Under the pieces are notes generated by a model. The model made no database searches, was not told where the DNA came from, and saw only the letters and a program-made list of their open reading frames with translations. From contig CALKIH010000015.1 of the NCBI GenBank assembly GCA_937995335.1, forward strand, positions 1 through 64,000: DNA of 64,000 bases, written 5' to 3'. Shown here piece after piece: positions 1-8,520 of this stretch; positions within the stretch are counted from its first letter, which is position 1, and each line of letters starts with the position of its first letter. Origin of the DNA: UBA2357 sp002344625. Its GTDB lineage: Bacteria; Pseudomonadota; Gammaproteobacteria; Burkholderiales; Rhodocyclaceae. Both the position numbers and the translations under genes were made by a program.

Positions 1-60
1 CCTATATCTGGTTGGCTTGACGCGGATCACCTCAATTGTGAACACACCCTAGTGGCCGAT

Positions 61-835
61 CTACTTGATCGCCTTCATGGCAACGTCTGACCCCTTCGAG
101 CCGGCCTGACCGGCTGCTTTAGTGCCTTCGGATAGGCCCTGAACTGCACCGGCAGCACGGATGCCCACCCAGCTCAATGCCGCCACCCAGAATCCCGGCA
201 GCACGATGAACATCGCCGCCATGACGAAGTTCAGCAGCATGTCGCCAAATGCATTGTTGAGGCCCATCAGCGGATTGAAGTTGCTGTGCGGCGAGTTCCA
301 GCCGTAGAGCGCATCGAGAATGGTGCTGTCGATCCAGCGCGCCAACTGGAACCAGAAGTCCACGAAGAACAGCGCGAACTGCACACAGCTCACCGTCACC
401 ACCGCCTTGAGGTCGTAAGTGCCGATCACCAGCACCAGCGGAATGCAGATGACCATCGCCATCTTCAGGAATGACAGCACCATGGGCAACGCCTGGCGCA
501 CGACATCCATCGCCGGAAAGAAGCCCAGCGAGCCGACGGTGAGTCCCAGATCGGATGCGCCGCGCGTGACGATGTTGGGCAACGTCTTGTCGATCTGCCC
601 GCCGTAGTCGGTGTAGACCTGTCCTTGGTTCATGGTCTGCTGGCGCGGTGAGGCCACGGCTCGAATCACCGAGTCATCCACCTGCGTCTGCGACATGAAG
701 CCTGCCCATTGGCCGAGGCGGGACAAAAGTCCTGGATCGACCTGGGCCAGCAGGCGCGCACGCAGGCCCTCGTTCCCACTGGACCACCATTGCTGGCACG
801 TTGGATACCCACCATCAACGACACCCCCGAGCGGC
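61..835 (-). pseudogene. 5'-truncated TraG-like conjugation protein (ICE type)
   Basis: The frame ends at a TAG at 61-63 and reads about 255 residues of the C-terminal half of the TraG N-terminal-domain protein found in integrative conjugative elements. Visible landmarks are QVDPGLLSRLGQWAGF, SVIRAVASPRQQ, YTDYGGQIDKTLPNIV and NAFGDMLLNFVM, with several hydrophobic membrane segments. Such proteins act in the mating-pair membrane complex. The amino-terminal half is absent: homology fades upstream of a PTCQQWW motif near 810-830, just before an unrelated MFS gene that starts at 871 on the other strand. I infer a recombination junction there. Its strand matches the other conjugation fragments at 4.6-5.5 kb. 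No intact start is visible, so it is probably non-functional. Confidence 0.75.
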
Positions 836-870
836 GCGGCCGGAGCACCTGAACAACCGCGCGGTCGCCA

Positions 871-2187
871 ATGACCCCGCCCGATCTGCGCCGCGACCTG
901 TCGCCCCTCGCGCTTCCGGTGCTGCTGCTCGCCGTGTTCGTGATGCCCATCGGCATTTCGGGAACAGCCGTCGCGCTGCCCCGCATCGCCCTTGATCTGG
1001 GCACCAATCCGATGCTGCTGCAGGGCGTGGTCAACGGATTCAACGGGGCGTTCGCCCTCTTCATGCTGTTCTGGGGCGTCATGGCCGACCGGATCGGCTA
1101 CCGCATCACCTTTGTCGTCGGCACGACACTGATGGTGCTGGGTTCGGTGATCAGTGCGATGGCGCCGAACCTCTGGATTCTCGACATCGGGCGGATACTC
1201 TGCGGCATCGCCGGCGCGGCCATCTTCGCCGGTGCCTCGGCGATCCTCGCCAACGGCTTTCCGCCCGCGGCGCGGGGCCGCAACTTCGCGCTCTTCGGTA
1301 CGACGCTCGGACTTGGCGGAACGGTGGGTCCGACGTTGGCCGGCTGGCTGATTCCTTTGGTCGGCTGGCAGGGTGTGTTCCTTGTGTATGGCGCCGTGGC
1401 GGGAGGCGCGCTGCTGCTGTGGCGCCACCTGCCGCACATTCCGCGGACCCACACCCCGGGCGGACACTCGATCGACTTCTCAATCCTGCGCAATCCGATG
1501 TTCTTTGCGTATGCGCTGGTTCCTGTCGCCGACGCGATCGGGTTCATGACACTGTTTACCTATCTGCCGGTGGCGCTGAGCGCGATCTATCGCATGTCTA
1601 CGCCCGCGGCCGGCACGATGCTGATGCTGATGCTGATGACCGTGCCGATCTTCGTTAGCCCGATGCTGGTGGCGGCGACGATGAAGCGCTTCCCTCGCCT
1701 CACTGCCATGAAGGTGATCTATACCTCGTTGGCAGTGCTGCTCATCGGCGACTTCGGCATGTACGTGCTCGACGCCGACGCGCCCATCGCCTGGCTTGTG
1801 GCGCCGATGATCCTTCTCGGCTTCGCCTGGGGTTTGCCAGCAGGTTTGGTGGATGGTGCGGCCCTCGGCGCGGTGCGTCCGGAGAGCAGCGGCACTGCAG
1901 CAGGTGTCCTGAATTTCCTGCGCCTCGGCAGCGAGGCGATCACCATTGGGGTGTACGCGGTGGCCGTTCACGCAGTGATCAGTCACCTCATCCCGGATGC
2001 GACCACGGCTGATGCCGTCGCTGCCGGCGCTGGCGACCACGCGGCGGTATACGCCGAGGCCTTCCGTACCGTGCTTGGCGCCGTGATCACCCTGACTGTG
2101 GCGACGATCATCGCGATCGCGATCTGCCACCGCCACGGCCTTCGACAGGCAGCGCGCGATAGCGTGCCGTGCACAGTGGAGGCGTGA
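871..2187 (+). CDS. MFS transporter (drug/metabolite:H+ antiporter-like)
   Basis: This is a 438-residue polytopic membrane protein with about 12 hydrophobic segments, the usual length for the major facilitator superfamily. The loop between helices 2 and 3 carries the MFS signature GVMADRIGYR (about residues 69-78), and helix 1 ends in AVALPRIALDLG, as in multidrug-type transporters. The substrate cannot be deduced. The ATG at 871 is the only good start; the sequence just upstream belongs to the conjugation-gene junction, so the native promoter may be lost. The downstream neighbours (EF-hand and two SDR genes) are broken, so this may be the only intact gene of the inserted block. Confidence 0.85.
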   Translation: MTPPDLRRDLSPLALPVLLLAVFVMPIGISGTAVALPRIALDLGTNPMLLQGVVNGFNGAFALFMLFWGVMADRIGYRITFVVGTTLMVLGSVISAMAPNLWILDIGRILCGIAGAAIFAGASAILANGFPPAARGRNFALFGTTLGLGGTVGPTLAGWLIPLVGWQGVFLVYGAVAGGALLLWRHLPHIPRTHTPGGHSIDFSILRNPMFFAYALVPVADAIGFMTLFTYLPVALSAIYRMSTPAAGTMLMLMLMTVPIFVSPMLVAATMKRFPRLTAMKVIYTSLAVLLIGDFGMYVLDADAPIAWLVAPMILLGFAWGLPAGLVDGAALGAVRPESSGTAAGVLNFLRLGSEAITIGVYAVAVHAVISHLIPDATTADAVAAGAGDHAAVYAEAFRTVLGAVITLTVATIIAIAICHRHGLRQAARDSVPCTVEA

Positions 2188-2250
2188 TGCCCGAAATGAC
2201 GCGCCATCTCATCCGAACTCGCTACGACCACCGTCCCAAGGAGGACAACG

Positions 2251-2789
2251 ATGAGCATTTCTTCAATTGGTGGTGGCCCCGTTCCCCCGTTGAACCCCGC
2301 AAGGACAAAGGCACGCCGAAACAAAATGCCGAGGGCTACCCACCGGCGGCGGCACCGGGCGCTGTTGTGAACATCAGTCCCGAAGCCCGCAGCATCGCGG
2401 AGTTGGCGGCAAAGGGTCTCCTCATGGCCAGCACGCGCCCGGGAGAACTTCCACTCTCGGCGCAGTTGTCCGGAACGTATCGGCCACCCGCGGCTGCGGT
2501 GGCGCGAGACTCCATCACCGAAACACAGTTCGTGCAAATGCTGCGTGAGCTTGGGGCCTCGGAAGAGCAAGCATCTCAGATGCTTCAAGACTTCGATCGG
2601 GACGGCAACCGCACCGTGTCCCAATCGGAGTTCCTTGGAGCCGTCGCGCGAACCATTTCACCCGGCGCAGACGTGGCTTCGCAGGCATTGCTCCGGCTCC
2701 TGGATGCCACCGGCAAGCGAGACGGCGTCGTTGACCAGTTCGAGATCCTGAATCTGAACACAGCGTTCGCTGCCAAGCAGCGCGAGTAG
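2251..2789 (+). pseudogene. EF-hand calcium-binding protein, frameshifted
   Basis: A strong Shine-Dalgarno (AAGGAGG) sits 6 bases before the ATG at 2251, which begins MSISSIGGGPVPPLNP, a start typical of small bacterial EF-hand proteins. That frame stops near 2366. The rest of the protein is in another frame: NISPEARSIAELAAKG, then the calcium loop DRDGNRTVSQSE (D1, D3, N5, T7, E12 all present), then a weaker second loop around GKRDGVVDQFE. A frameshift between about 2280 and 2340 therefore separates the initiation signal from the EF-hands. An alternative start at 2169 keeps the EF-hand frame open but has no good ribosome site and overlaps the MFS stop. I call it a probable pseudogene. Confidence 0.6.
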
Positions 2790-3071
2790 CCGAGCGCTTG
2801 GTGCCGGAATGGTCTTGGTCCGCTCGATGCTGTTGCGACAGTGGTATTGGGCGTTCAAAGCATTGCTTTGGTCCCGCGTATCAGCGGTCCACCACCGACT
2901 CAGCATGCGACCGCAGATCGATTGATGTCCTTGCTGTTGTCCGAAACGTGTCTCGACATGCTGCCGGGGAATAGGTCGTATGCCACTGCGATGCCTTCCG
3001 TGCGGGATTGTCCATACACATAGTACCGAGGTGCACGTCTCCACTTCTGGGGGCCACAAAGGAACCAAACC
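2790..3071. other. Intergenic, no gene seen
   Basis: This 282-bp stretch lies between the EF-hand gene and the SDR gene. I see no convincing ORF, hairpin or promoter, apart from the purine-rich AAAGGAA ribosome site just before the SDR start. Confidence 0.5.
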
Positions 3072-3826
3072 ATGTCCAAACTCAGTGGAAAGATTGCTGT
3101 CATCACCGGCGGCAGCAGCGGCATCGGCCTCGCCTCGCCTCGGCGAAGCGTTTCGTAGAAGAAGGCGCCTATGTGTTCATCACAGGCCGGCGCAAGTCGG
3201 AACTCGACAAGGCGAAGGCTGAAATCGGCCGCAACGTCACGGCATTTGAGGGTGACGTTGCCAATCTCGCCGATCTCGATAGGTTGTATGAAACCGTCAA
3301 GGCGGAGAAGGGTTCCATCGATGTGATCGTTGCGAACGCCGGCTTCGTCGAGTTGGTGACGCTGGCGGATGCGACCCCTGAGCACTTCGACAAAACGTTC
3401 GGCGTCAATGCGCGCGGCACCTGCTTCACGGTGCAGAAGGCGTTGCCACTTCTGAACGGCGGCGCTTCGATCGTTCTCATCTCGTCGACCGCTCATTTGA
3501 TCGGATCGCCACCTCACACGACCTACTCGGCGAGCAAGGCGGCCATTCGCTCCTTTTCCCGGAGTTGGGCGGCCGAACTCAAGGGCCGTGGAATCCGTGT
3601 CAACACATTGAGCCCGGGACCGATCGACACACCGATCATTGATGCCCAGGTGAAGACCAAGGAAGAAGCTGACGCGATGAGGGCAATGTTCGCCGAAATG
3701 CTTCCGCTCGGCCGCATCGGTCGGCCCGAGGAGGTGGCGGCCGGAGTGCTCTTCCTCGCTTCGAGCGACAGCAGCTTCTCGACGGGGATCGATCTCGTGG
3801 TGGCCGGCGGTCAGACGAGCGTCTGA
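3072..3826 (+). pseudogene. SDR oxidoreductase broken by a 5-bp repeat expansion
   Basis: The ATG at 3072, after an AAAGGAA ribosome site, begins MSKLSGKIAVITGGSSGIG, the Rossmann glycine motif of short-chain dehydrogenases. Immediately after, CCTCG occurs three times in tandem (3128-3142). Removing one unit would restore the frame to LASAKRFVEEGAYVFITGR and a full protein of about 249 residues. The downstream frame has the expected VANAGF motif, the catalytic serine in ISSTAH, the YSASK active site and the C-terminal SRIGRPEE-type NADP-binding region. The lesion therefore looks like slipped-strand expansion in an otherwise well-preserved oxidoreductase. Substrate unknown. Confidence 0.8.
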
Positions 3827-3888
3827 ACTGTTCCGCATTACGTGCTTCACGAATGCTTTCGATGCGCGCGACTCTAAGGTGCGATGCC

Positions 3889-4388
3889 ATGGCCGATCTT
3901 CCCTATCGAAGTGCTTTGATCATCGGTGCGGGGCCTGGCATCAGCTCAGCGCTTGCGCGGAGCCTAACCGGGCTCGGCGTGATCGTCAGCTTGGGGGCGC
4001 GTAACGTCGAAAAGCTGGCAACACTGGTGGAGGAAACTGGTGCCAGGCCGTTCACCGTGGACGCTTCTCAAGCGGACTCCGTCGCGGCGCTGTTCGACCG
4101 TGTGAGCGCGGATACGGGTGACCCAGAGATCGTGATCTTCAATGCCGCAGCGCCTTTGCGCGGGCCGCTGGCTGAGCTTGATCCGCTTGGCGTCCAGCGG
4201 TCGATCGCCACTACGGCGTTCGGCGGCTTCCTGGCGGCTCACCATGCTGCCAGAACGATGGTGCCCCGGGGAAGCGAATCGGCTTGCCGCATGAGGTCGG
4301 TTCGGTCGTCGCCTTTCTTGCTTCCGACGAAAGTTCGTACATGACGGGGTCGGAGATCGTGGTGGATGGTGGTTGGCTGGCGATATGA
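3889..4388 (+). pseudogene. Chimeric SDR remnant: N-terminus joined to a 3' SDR tail
   Basis: The start MADLPYRSALIIGAGPG at 3889 gives an SDR-like Rossmann fold with an FNAAAP motif. The frame is normal to about 4260 (AAHHAARTMVPRG) and then becomes unrelated. In another frame, 4262-4388 reads a clean SDR C-terminus: KRIGLPHEVGSVVAFLASD, then SYMTGSEIVVDGGWLAI and a TGA at 4386-4388. The catalytic Ser-Tyr-Lys segment between the two parts is missing. The simplest reading is an internal deletion that fused one SDR, or two neighbouring SDRs, out of frame. It is not expected to be functional. Confidence 0.7.
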
Positions 4389-4513
4389 GCCTGGCATCAA
4401 GGCCCGCGTTTCGGTGATTTCATCTGCGCAGTTGCACTGCATGCGGCCACCATGCCCTTCTATCCCCAGATTTTCTGGCGCCTGCCGCTGGGGACTCGGC
4501 AGAGGGTGAATTC

Positions 4514-4580
4514 ATGGAGCTGCGCCATCTACGATTCTTCATCGCCGTAGCCGAGGAACTCCATTTCGCGCGCGCAGCCG
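4514..4580 (+). pseudogene. LysR-type regulator, N-terminal stub
   Basis: The ATG at 4514 begins MELRHLRFFIAVAEELHFAR followed by AAEAE, the first part of a LysR DNA-binding domain. After about 22 residues the family similarity ends. From there the opposite strand reads the N-terminus of an ICE membrane protein. Only the first helix of the helix-turn-helix remains, so the fragment cannot be functional. It marks the right edge of the inserted metabolic block. Confidence 0.75.
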
Positions 4581-4681
4581 AAGCCGAGCACCAACGCCAT
4601 TAAGAACAACGCGCCGAGGCCGATCCGCAACGTCTTCACATGCGCCTGCAGGTGCGCGATCTCGTTCTTGAAGCGGCTCAT
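4565..4681 (-). pseudogene. TIGR03746-type ICE protein, N-terminal stub
   Basis: The ATG at 4681 overlaps the stop of the upstream TIGR03750 gene (ATGA, 4 bp) and reads MSRFKNEIAHLQAHVKTLR followed by a membrane segment, as in the TIGR03746 (DUF2895) proteins of integrative conjugative elements. The match ends after about 38 residues at the junction with the LysR stub. In intact elements this gene is about 200 residues or longer and is followed by the TIGR03749 and TIGR03752 genes, which are absent here. Confidence 0.65.
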
Positions 4682-5088
4682 CCAGGCCCCCGCTTGGTTG
4701 TGCGACGGGCTGTCCAGTAGCCTGAGCGCGTGATGAGGTCACGGCCTCCCACATGGACGGCCAGTGCCGGATGCCGCAGGGCGAGCCGCCACTGGAGTTG
4801 CCGATACAACCAGGTGTCGGACCGCCCGCGCTTCTGTCGGCGCAGGAAGCCGCCACCGACGAAGATCCCCACGGCGATGGCGACCACGATGCACGTGGGC
4901 GCCATCGCAATGCTGCGGGTCAGCCAGGCCAGAAGCAGGCCCAGCACCAGGCCGGCCGCTGCCGAGAGGCCGGCGCAGACCCACAGCTCATCGGCAGTGA
5001 GTCCGCGCACGACCACGGGCTGGTGGTTCAGGCGATGCGGCAGGAACGTCACCAGTCCATCGCGCGGCGTCTCCAGCGCGTTTGCCAC
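4678..5088 (-). CDS. ICE conjugation protein, TIGR03750 (DUF3487) family
   Basis: This 136-residue protein begins MANALETPRDGLVTFLPHRL and has two closely spaced hydrophobic segments (about residues 33-75), then a basic segment with WLYRQLQWRLALRHP. The arrangement is typical of the TIGR03750 conjugative-transfer-region family, a small inner-membrane subunit of the ICE type IV secretion system. It lies 12 bp downstream of the TIGR03745 gene, the standard ICE order. It looks intact, but the surrounding transfer operon is broken on both sides, so it is unlikely to support conjugation. Confidence 0.75.
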   Translation of the reverse strand: MANALETPRDGLVTFLPHRLNHQPVVVRGLTADELWVCAGLSAAAGLVLGLLLAWLTRSIAMAPTCIVVAIAVGIFVGGGFLRRQKRGRSDTWLYRQLQWRLALRHPALAVHVGGRDLITRSGYWTARRTTKRGPG

Positions 5089-5100
5089 GGCCAGGCCTCC

Positions 5101-5469
5101 TTACAGGATGCCCGTCGCCCGGGTGAGCAGCCAGATGCCAACCACCAGCAGGATCGCGCCCACCGCCACGGTCAGACCGAACTGGCCCCAGGTCGCGCGG
5201 CCGGTGTGGATCTCGGAGTAGCGCGTGTAGGCGTGGTAACAGACACCGATGAACATCGAGGCGATCACGAGCAGCGCGATCAGCGTCACGATGTCGAAAC
5301 CGTAGTTCTGCAGCGTCTGAATGATGCCGCTGCCGGTGCCGCGCGACGGGTCCTCCAGCGTGGGCAAGCCCTGGGCGAAGGCCGAGAGCGGCATGCTCAC
5401 GGCGGCCAGCGCAACGATCGGCGCGAGGATGCGGGAGAAGACGCGATGAGAAAAGGACGGAACGTTCAT
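5101..5469 (-). CDS. ICE membrane protein, TIGR03745 (DUF2976) family
   Basis: This 122-residue protein starts at 5469 (MNVPSFSHRVF) with an AAGG ribosome site. It has a signal-like N-terminal hydrophobic stretch ending SAFAQGLPTLEDP, a short extracytoplasmic part, and two membrane helices (about residues 57-78 and 98-120). Length, the GLPTLEDPSRG motif and its place before TIGR03750 fit the TIGR03745 membrane protein of integrative conjugative elements, probably a pilin-like or channel subunit. An IS256-type scar lies directly upstream, where DUF3262 would normally be, so its native promoter and partner gene seem lost. Confidence 0.75.
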   Translation of the reverse strand: MNVPSFSHRVFSRILAPIVALAAVSMPLSAFAQGLPTLEDPSRGTGSGIIQTLQNYGFDIVTLIALLVIASMFIGVCYHAYTRYSEIHTGRATWGQFGLTVAVGAILLVVGIWLLTRATGIL

Positions 5470-5489
5470 GGCAGTACCTTTCGTGGCGG

Positions 5490-5742
5490 TTAACGCCGCC
5501 TCGATGGCGTTCAAGAAGGCGCTGATCGAGCGCGCCCTGGGCGCCGAGCTGGGCCATCGCCTGCAGCACACAACTGGAAGGAGGCGATGAATCAGTTCGC
5601 GATCCTCTACGAAGAGCGGTTCACCAGGACCGTCGCGTAGGATCAAGACCGACTTTTCCACCGCGTCGGTCGGTCCGTCGTAAGCGCCGACCGCCGCCGT
5701 GGAAAAGTCTCAGCGCCCCGAACACAGAAATTCGGACACTCC
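5490..5742 (+). mobile_element. IS256-family insertion sequence remnant
   Basis: On the plus strand, 5500-5570 reads MAFKKALIERALGAELGH, an N-terminal motif of IS256-family transposases. About 5572-5640, in another frame, reads NWKEAMNQFAILYEERF and ends TAG, the transposase C-terminus. Around 300 residues between them are missing. About 80 bp after the stop, 5719-5742 carries AACACAGAAATTCGGACACT followed by CCC, resembling an IS256-type terminal inverted repeat. The element is a deletion relic; its insertion accounts for the loss of the gene upstream of the TIGR03745 gene. Confidence 0.7.
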
Positions 5743-5824
5743 CTACGAAACCCAATCAAGATGGGTTTGCCGGGCACATGCTTTGATCTTCGCGAGCTGC
5801 CAAGAGCAGGGTCAACCGCAGACG

Positions 5825-5849
5825 AAAAAAAGCCCGCAACATGCGGGCA
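5825..5849 (-). terminator. Rho-independent terminator
   Basis: On the minus strand a GCCCGC / GCGGGC hairpin with a 5-base loop (5832-5848) is followed by seven T's. It lies about 20 bp after the stop of the hypothetical gene that ends at 5870 and is the clearest intrinsic terminator in the window. Confidence 0.85.
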
Positions 5850-5869
5850 TCATCGACTACTGGAAGTAG

Positions 5870-6877
5870 TCAGAGTTCGTCGTCTTCGTCCTCGTCTTCA
5901 AGCGCCAGTTTGTAAGCCTCCAGCAGTTTGATGATTTTGCCGAGCTCCTTTGCCCCGATCTCGCCGGTAGCTAGCAAGCGATAGCTCATAGATTTGCCAA
6001 ACTTCCCACTGGCTACTTCCTGTTCACCTACAGGCAGCGCAGTCTGAAGCGTCGCAGCGGTAACAGGCACCGATTGCAACGGCATGCTCGGCGGCGATTG
6101 CCTCGGTAGTACCGGCTCGGCAACCTTGCGCTCGACAACGGTAACTTCTTCCATAGGAATACCCGTTTCACTTCCTTCGACGAAGACCCACCACGCGCCC
6201 TCATGTTCCGTCTTACCACGGACGCGCCGAGGCGCATCCATGCGAAGCACGCCGGACGACTCCCATTGAACGAGGTCACCAACGTCGACAGACACAGCTC
6301 CGACACCTGCCAATCCTTCGCTCTGGATTGACTTCTTCGGCTCAGGCGAAGGAATCTTAGACCCTTCGAACACGTTTGCAAAGGCCAGGGTCCCACGGAA
6401 ATCCTGAATGAAAGCCTTGAGGGTTTTAGGATTGAAGTCAAATTCCTTCTGTAGATAAAAACCCAGCGAATGGTCAGATGGCAGGTCCGTTGCGTACTTA
6501 GCCAAGATCAACGAATACAGCTTCGGCATCGTTGCGCACTCGCGCAGAGCCAGCAATCGAGCCGGCGATGTCGGCTCGTCCAGCAGGATCGTCAGTGCTC
6601 GATCTGTCAAGCGGACATGGCGGTTCTCGCTTCGGCCTTCGTCCTCTAGCAGCCCGAACTGGATAAGGGTTGCCACGGTTTGCCGGCCGCCGCTGCTCGA
6701 CTCCGAATAACCGAAATGCTTGATAGCGGATGCCACTGGAGCAGAACTCTTGCGCTCCTCCCGGTGGAACGCGCGCGCCTTTTCAATGGCGTCCTCTAAC
6801 CCCATCACCGGATACGAAACGCCTCGACCGATCTTCTTGCCGCCGTCACCCTTCGCTGCTACCTGCTCATCTGCCAT
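5870..6877 (-). CDS. Conserved hypothetical protein, possible winged-helix N-terminus
   Basis: I do not recognise this 335-residue protein. The start at 6877 (MADEQVAAKGDGGKK) is set by an AAGGAGG ribosome site 7 bases upstream; a start 24 bases earlier has no such site. Residues 20-110 look like a DNA-binding winged helix, with a helix rich in Ser/Lys, GRQTVATLIQFGLLEDEG, then HVRLTDRAL. A middle region (YLQKEFDFNPKTLKAFIQDF) is followed by a proline-rich linker and a helical C-terminus ending in the acidic run DEDEDDEL. The protein is predicted to be soluble. It has its own terminator and no operon partner. Its position in a degraded mobile region suggests accessory-genome origin. Confidence 0.6.
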   Translation of the reverse strand: MADEQVAAKGDGGKKIGRGVSYPVMGLEDAIEKARAFHREERKSSAPVASAIKHFGYSESSSGGRQTVATLIQFGLLEDEGRSENRHVRLTDRALTILLDEPTSPARLLALRECATMPKLYSLILAKYATDLPSDHSLGFYLQKEFDFNPKTLKAFIQDFRGTLAFANVFEGSKIPSPEPKKSIQSEGLAGVGAVSVDVGDLVQWESSGVLRMDAPRRVRGKTEHEGAWWVFVEGSETGIPMEEVTVVERKVAEPVLPRQSPPSMPLQSVPVTAATLQTALPVGEQEVASGKFGKSMSYRLLATGEIGAKELGKIIKLLEAYKLALEDEDEDDEL

Positions 6878-7788
6878 ACAAGCCTCCTTCGGAAGACTCA
6901 AATGTAACCGTCAAGCAAGGCTTACGCAAGGCATATCAGTTCTTTAAAGTCTTCAGTCAGTTCTCAATCATTGACCCATTCCTTCGGGCGCTGCTAGACT
7001 CAGCCACCCGATCGTTGGAGATGTTCATGAGAAGACGAGACGGCCCCGGTGAGAAGTTCGCCGTAACCGGGGTGGAAGAGGACGGTCCCTGTGATGCCGC
7101 GTCCGGCAAGATCAAGCATCACAGGGGCCTGAGGCGAACCGACGCTTAGGGCGGTTAACCAACCCGCCTACGACCCGAACGTTGGTTCGGCGAGACGACC
7201 TCAATCGCGAACGTGATTGAGGGTTTGATGGTGACGTTACCGCGGCCCGACGGACCGTCAGAAGCGACTCCAACTCTGGGGAGAGTGATGGGATTTTAGG
7301 TCTCAGGGAGTTGCTTCGCAAGGAAGGGCCGCGCTTTGACGGAGACTCAACATGGTCATCTGTTCTTACCCGCGCGCCGTGCACGTAGTTCCGTACACCC
7401 GCTTCCGCCGTGGCCGGCTGGAGCATGTGCGTGAACACTGCCGCAGCTATCCCCGCTAAGTCGCTCGCCGACTAGCGACAGGCCCATAGGCGGCCAACTA
7501 TCGACCCATGTGCGCGCCCCGGACCCAGGAGGAACCGGGGCGACCATCCTTTGTGGTGGCTGCGGCGCGGTAGACACACCGCAACTACGGGACGCTCAAG
7601 CTGATTGCAGTACGCCTCGACGTTGACGTCGCACATCGTGCCAATGCGCCACGGTCGACTGCATCTCTTCATCTATGAAGTCCGGCGATGGAGGTCCGAT
7701 TGAGCGCGATGCAAGCGATGGAAGCACGACACTGAGCTGACGATCGCGGGCACAAAAAAGACAGTTCCCGGCCGATTGCGTTTGATCG
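6878..7788. other. Non-coding or decayed stretch
   Basis: About 0.9 kb without a convincing gene. The only candidate is a short ORF at 7352-7459 on the plus strand (35 residues, beginning MVICSYPRAVHVVPYTRF) with a GGAG ribosome site. It resembles small basic ICE-encoded proteins, but I cannot confirm that. The rest shows no recognisable domain. Confidence 0.45.
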
Positions 7789-7977
7789 TTAACGACCGAG
7801 GTACACGGCGGTAATCTGTTCGCGGTCGTGGCCCAACTCGCGTGAGATGGAAAGCCGTGCTTCGCGGTCCACGCTCTTCTGATCTGGCGCCAAGTCCTTT
7901 GATCGGGGACCGCCTGCTGCCGGTGCCTTCTGCCCTGTCAGCTCAAAGTAGCGCCTTTGCGCGTAGGCATGATCGAT
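7789..7977 (-). pseudogene. Phage/ICE integrase, C-terminal fragment
   Basis: The last 62 codons of this minus-strand frame read DHAYAQRRYFELTG, KDLAPDQKSVDREARLSIS, then RELGHDREQITAVYLGR and stop. This matches the C-terminus of the integrase-domain (tyrosine recombinase) proteins common on betaproteobacterial islands, including the final active-site tyrosine segment ITAVYLGR. Upstream of 7977 the frame loses all similarity, so the core-binding and most of the catalytic domain are missing. It supports a mobile origin for the first 10 kb. Confidence 0.7.
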
Positions 7978-8328
7978 TTGCGGCGCGCATGACAGGCATT
8001 TCGCGCTGGTCGGATGCAAGACCTGCCTGCTAGACCTCCCCCGTGCGCGCGCTGAACATCGATTGCCGCTCCATGCAGTCTCACTGCAGCCCAAGCATCC
8101 TGTGGGGCAAATCGTGGGGGAAATACAGGCCCCCAGGCCGATAGTCTACGGAGATCAAGCACTTGCAGCGCATCTCGCGCTTCAGGTGCAAAACATCGAA
8201 TAGACGCCCATGACGCACCAAGCCGCACCAGTAATCTGCAAAGCCTGCGTAGTCAGTGGGCGGCTGTTCCTGATGCAGGCGCATGGCGGGTTGCCGCCGG
8301 TCTGCGCATTCATTTCGCCAGGACATCC
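7978..8328. other. No recognisable gene
   Basis: This stretch lies between the integrase tail and the next gene fragment. Open frames exist on both strands, but none has a start with a ribosome site or a recognisable motif. Confidence 0.4.
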
Positions 8329-8520
8329 TTTAAGTGGAAGAACCTGCGTCACGCCCACGAGCGCAACGAAGAGGTGCTGGAGCGCATCTACATCGGCTGC
8401 CGCTTCAGGAACGACACCGAGCGGCTGGAAAAGCTGTTCGAGCTGTATACGAAGATGACGGCGGAGGCGGCCCAAGAGGCGCCGGCGACAAAGGAGAGCT
8501 GGAGAAAGCCCAATGAGTGA
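8329..8520 (+). pseudogene. C-terminal fragment of an unrecognised protein
   Basis: This frame reads FKWKNLRHAHERNEEVLER, IYIGCRFRNDTERLEKLFE, LYTKMTAEAAQ and ends at TGA 8518-8520. It is helical and charged, with natural-looking protein composition, but no start or upstream domain remains. The stop overlaps the ATG of the next short frame at 8513 (ATGAGTGA), a coupling typical of a real operon. I cannot name the family; a defence or restriction-type operon is possible but unproven. Confidence 0.45.

Noticed and set aside
61..1467. One 468-residue protein on the minus strand continuing beyond traG
   Set aside because: Upstream of about 835 the frame is antisense to the clear MFS gene and has no membrane-protein character.
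5470..5661. Extended N-terminus of the TIGR03745 protein reaching 5661
   Set aside because: This DNA is the IS256 transposase remnant read on the opposite strand; the ATG at 5469 with its ribosome site fits the family length.
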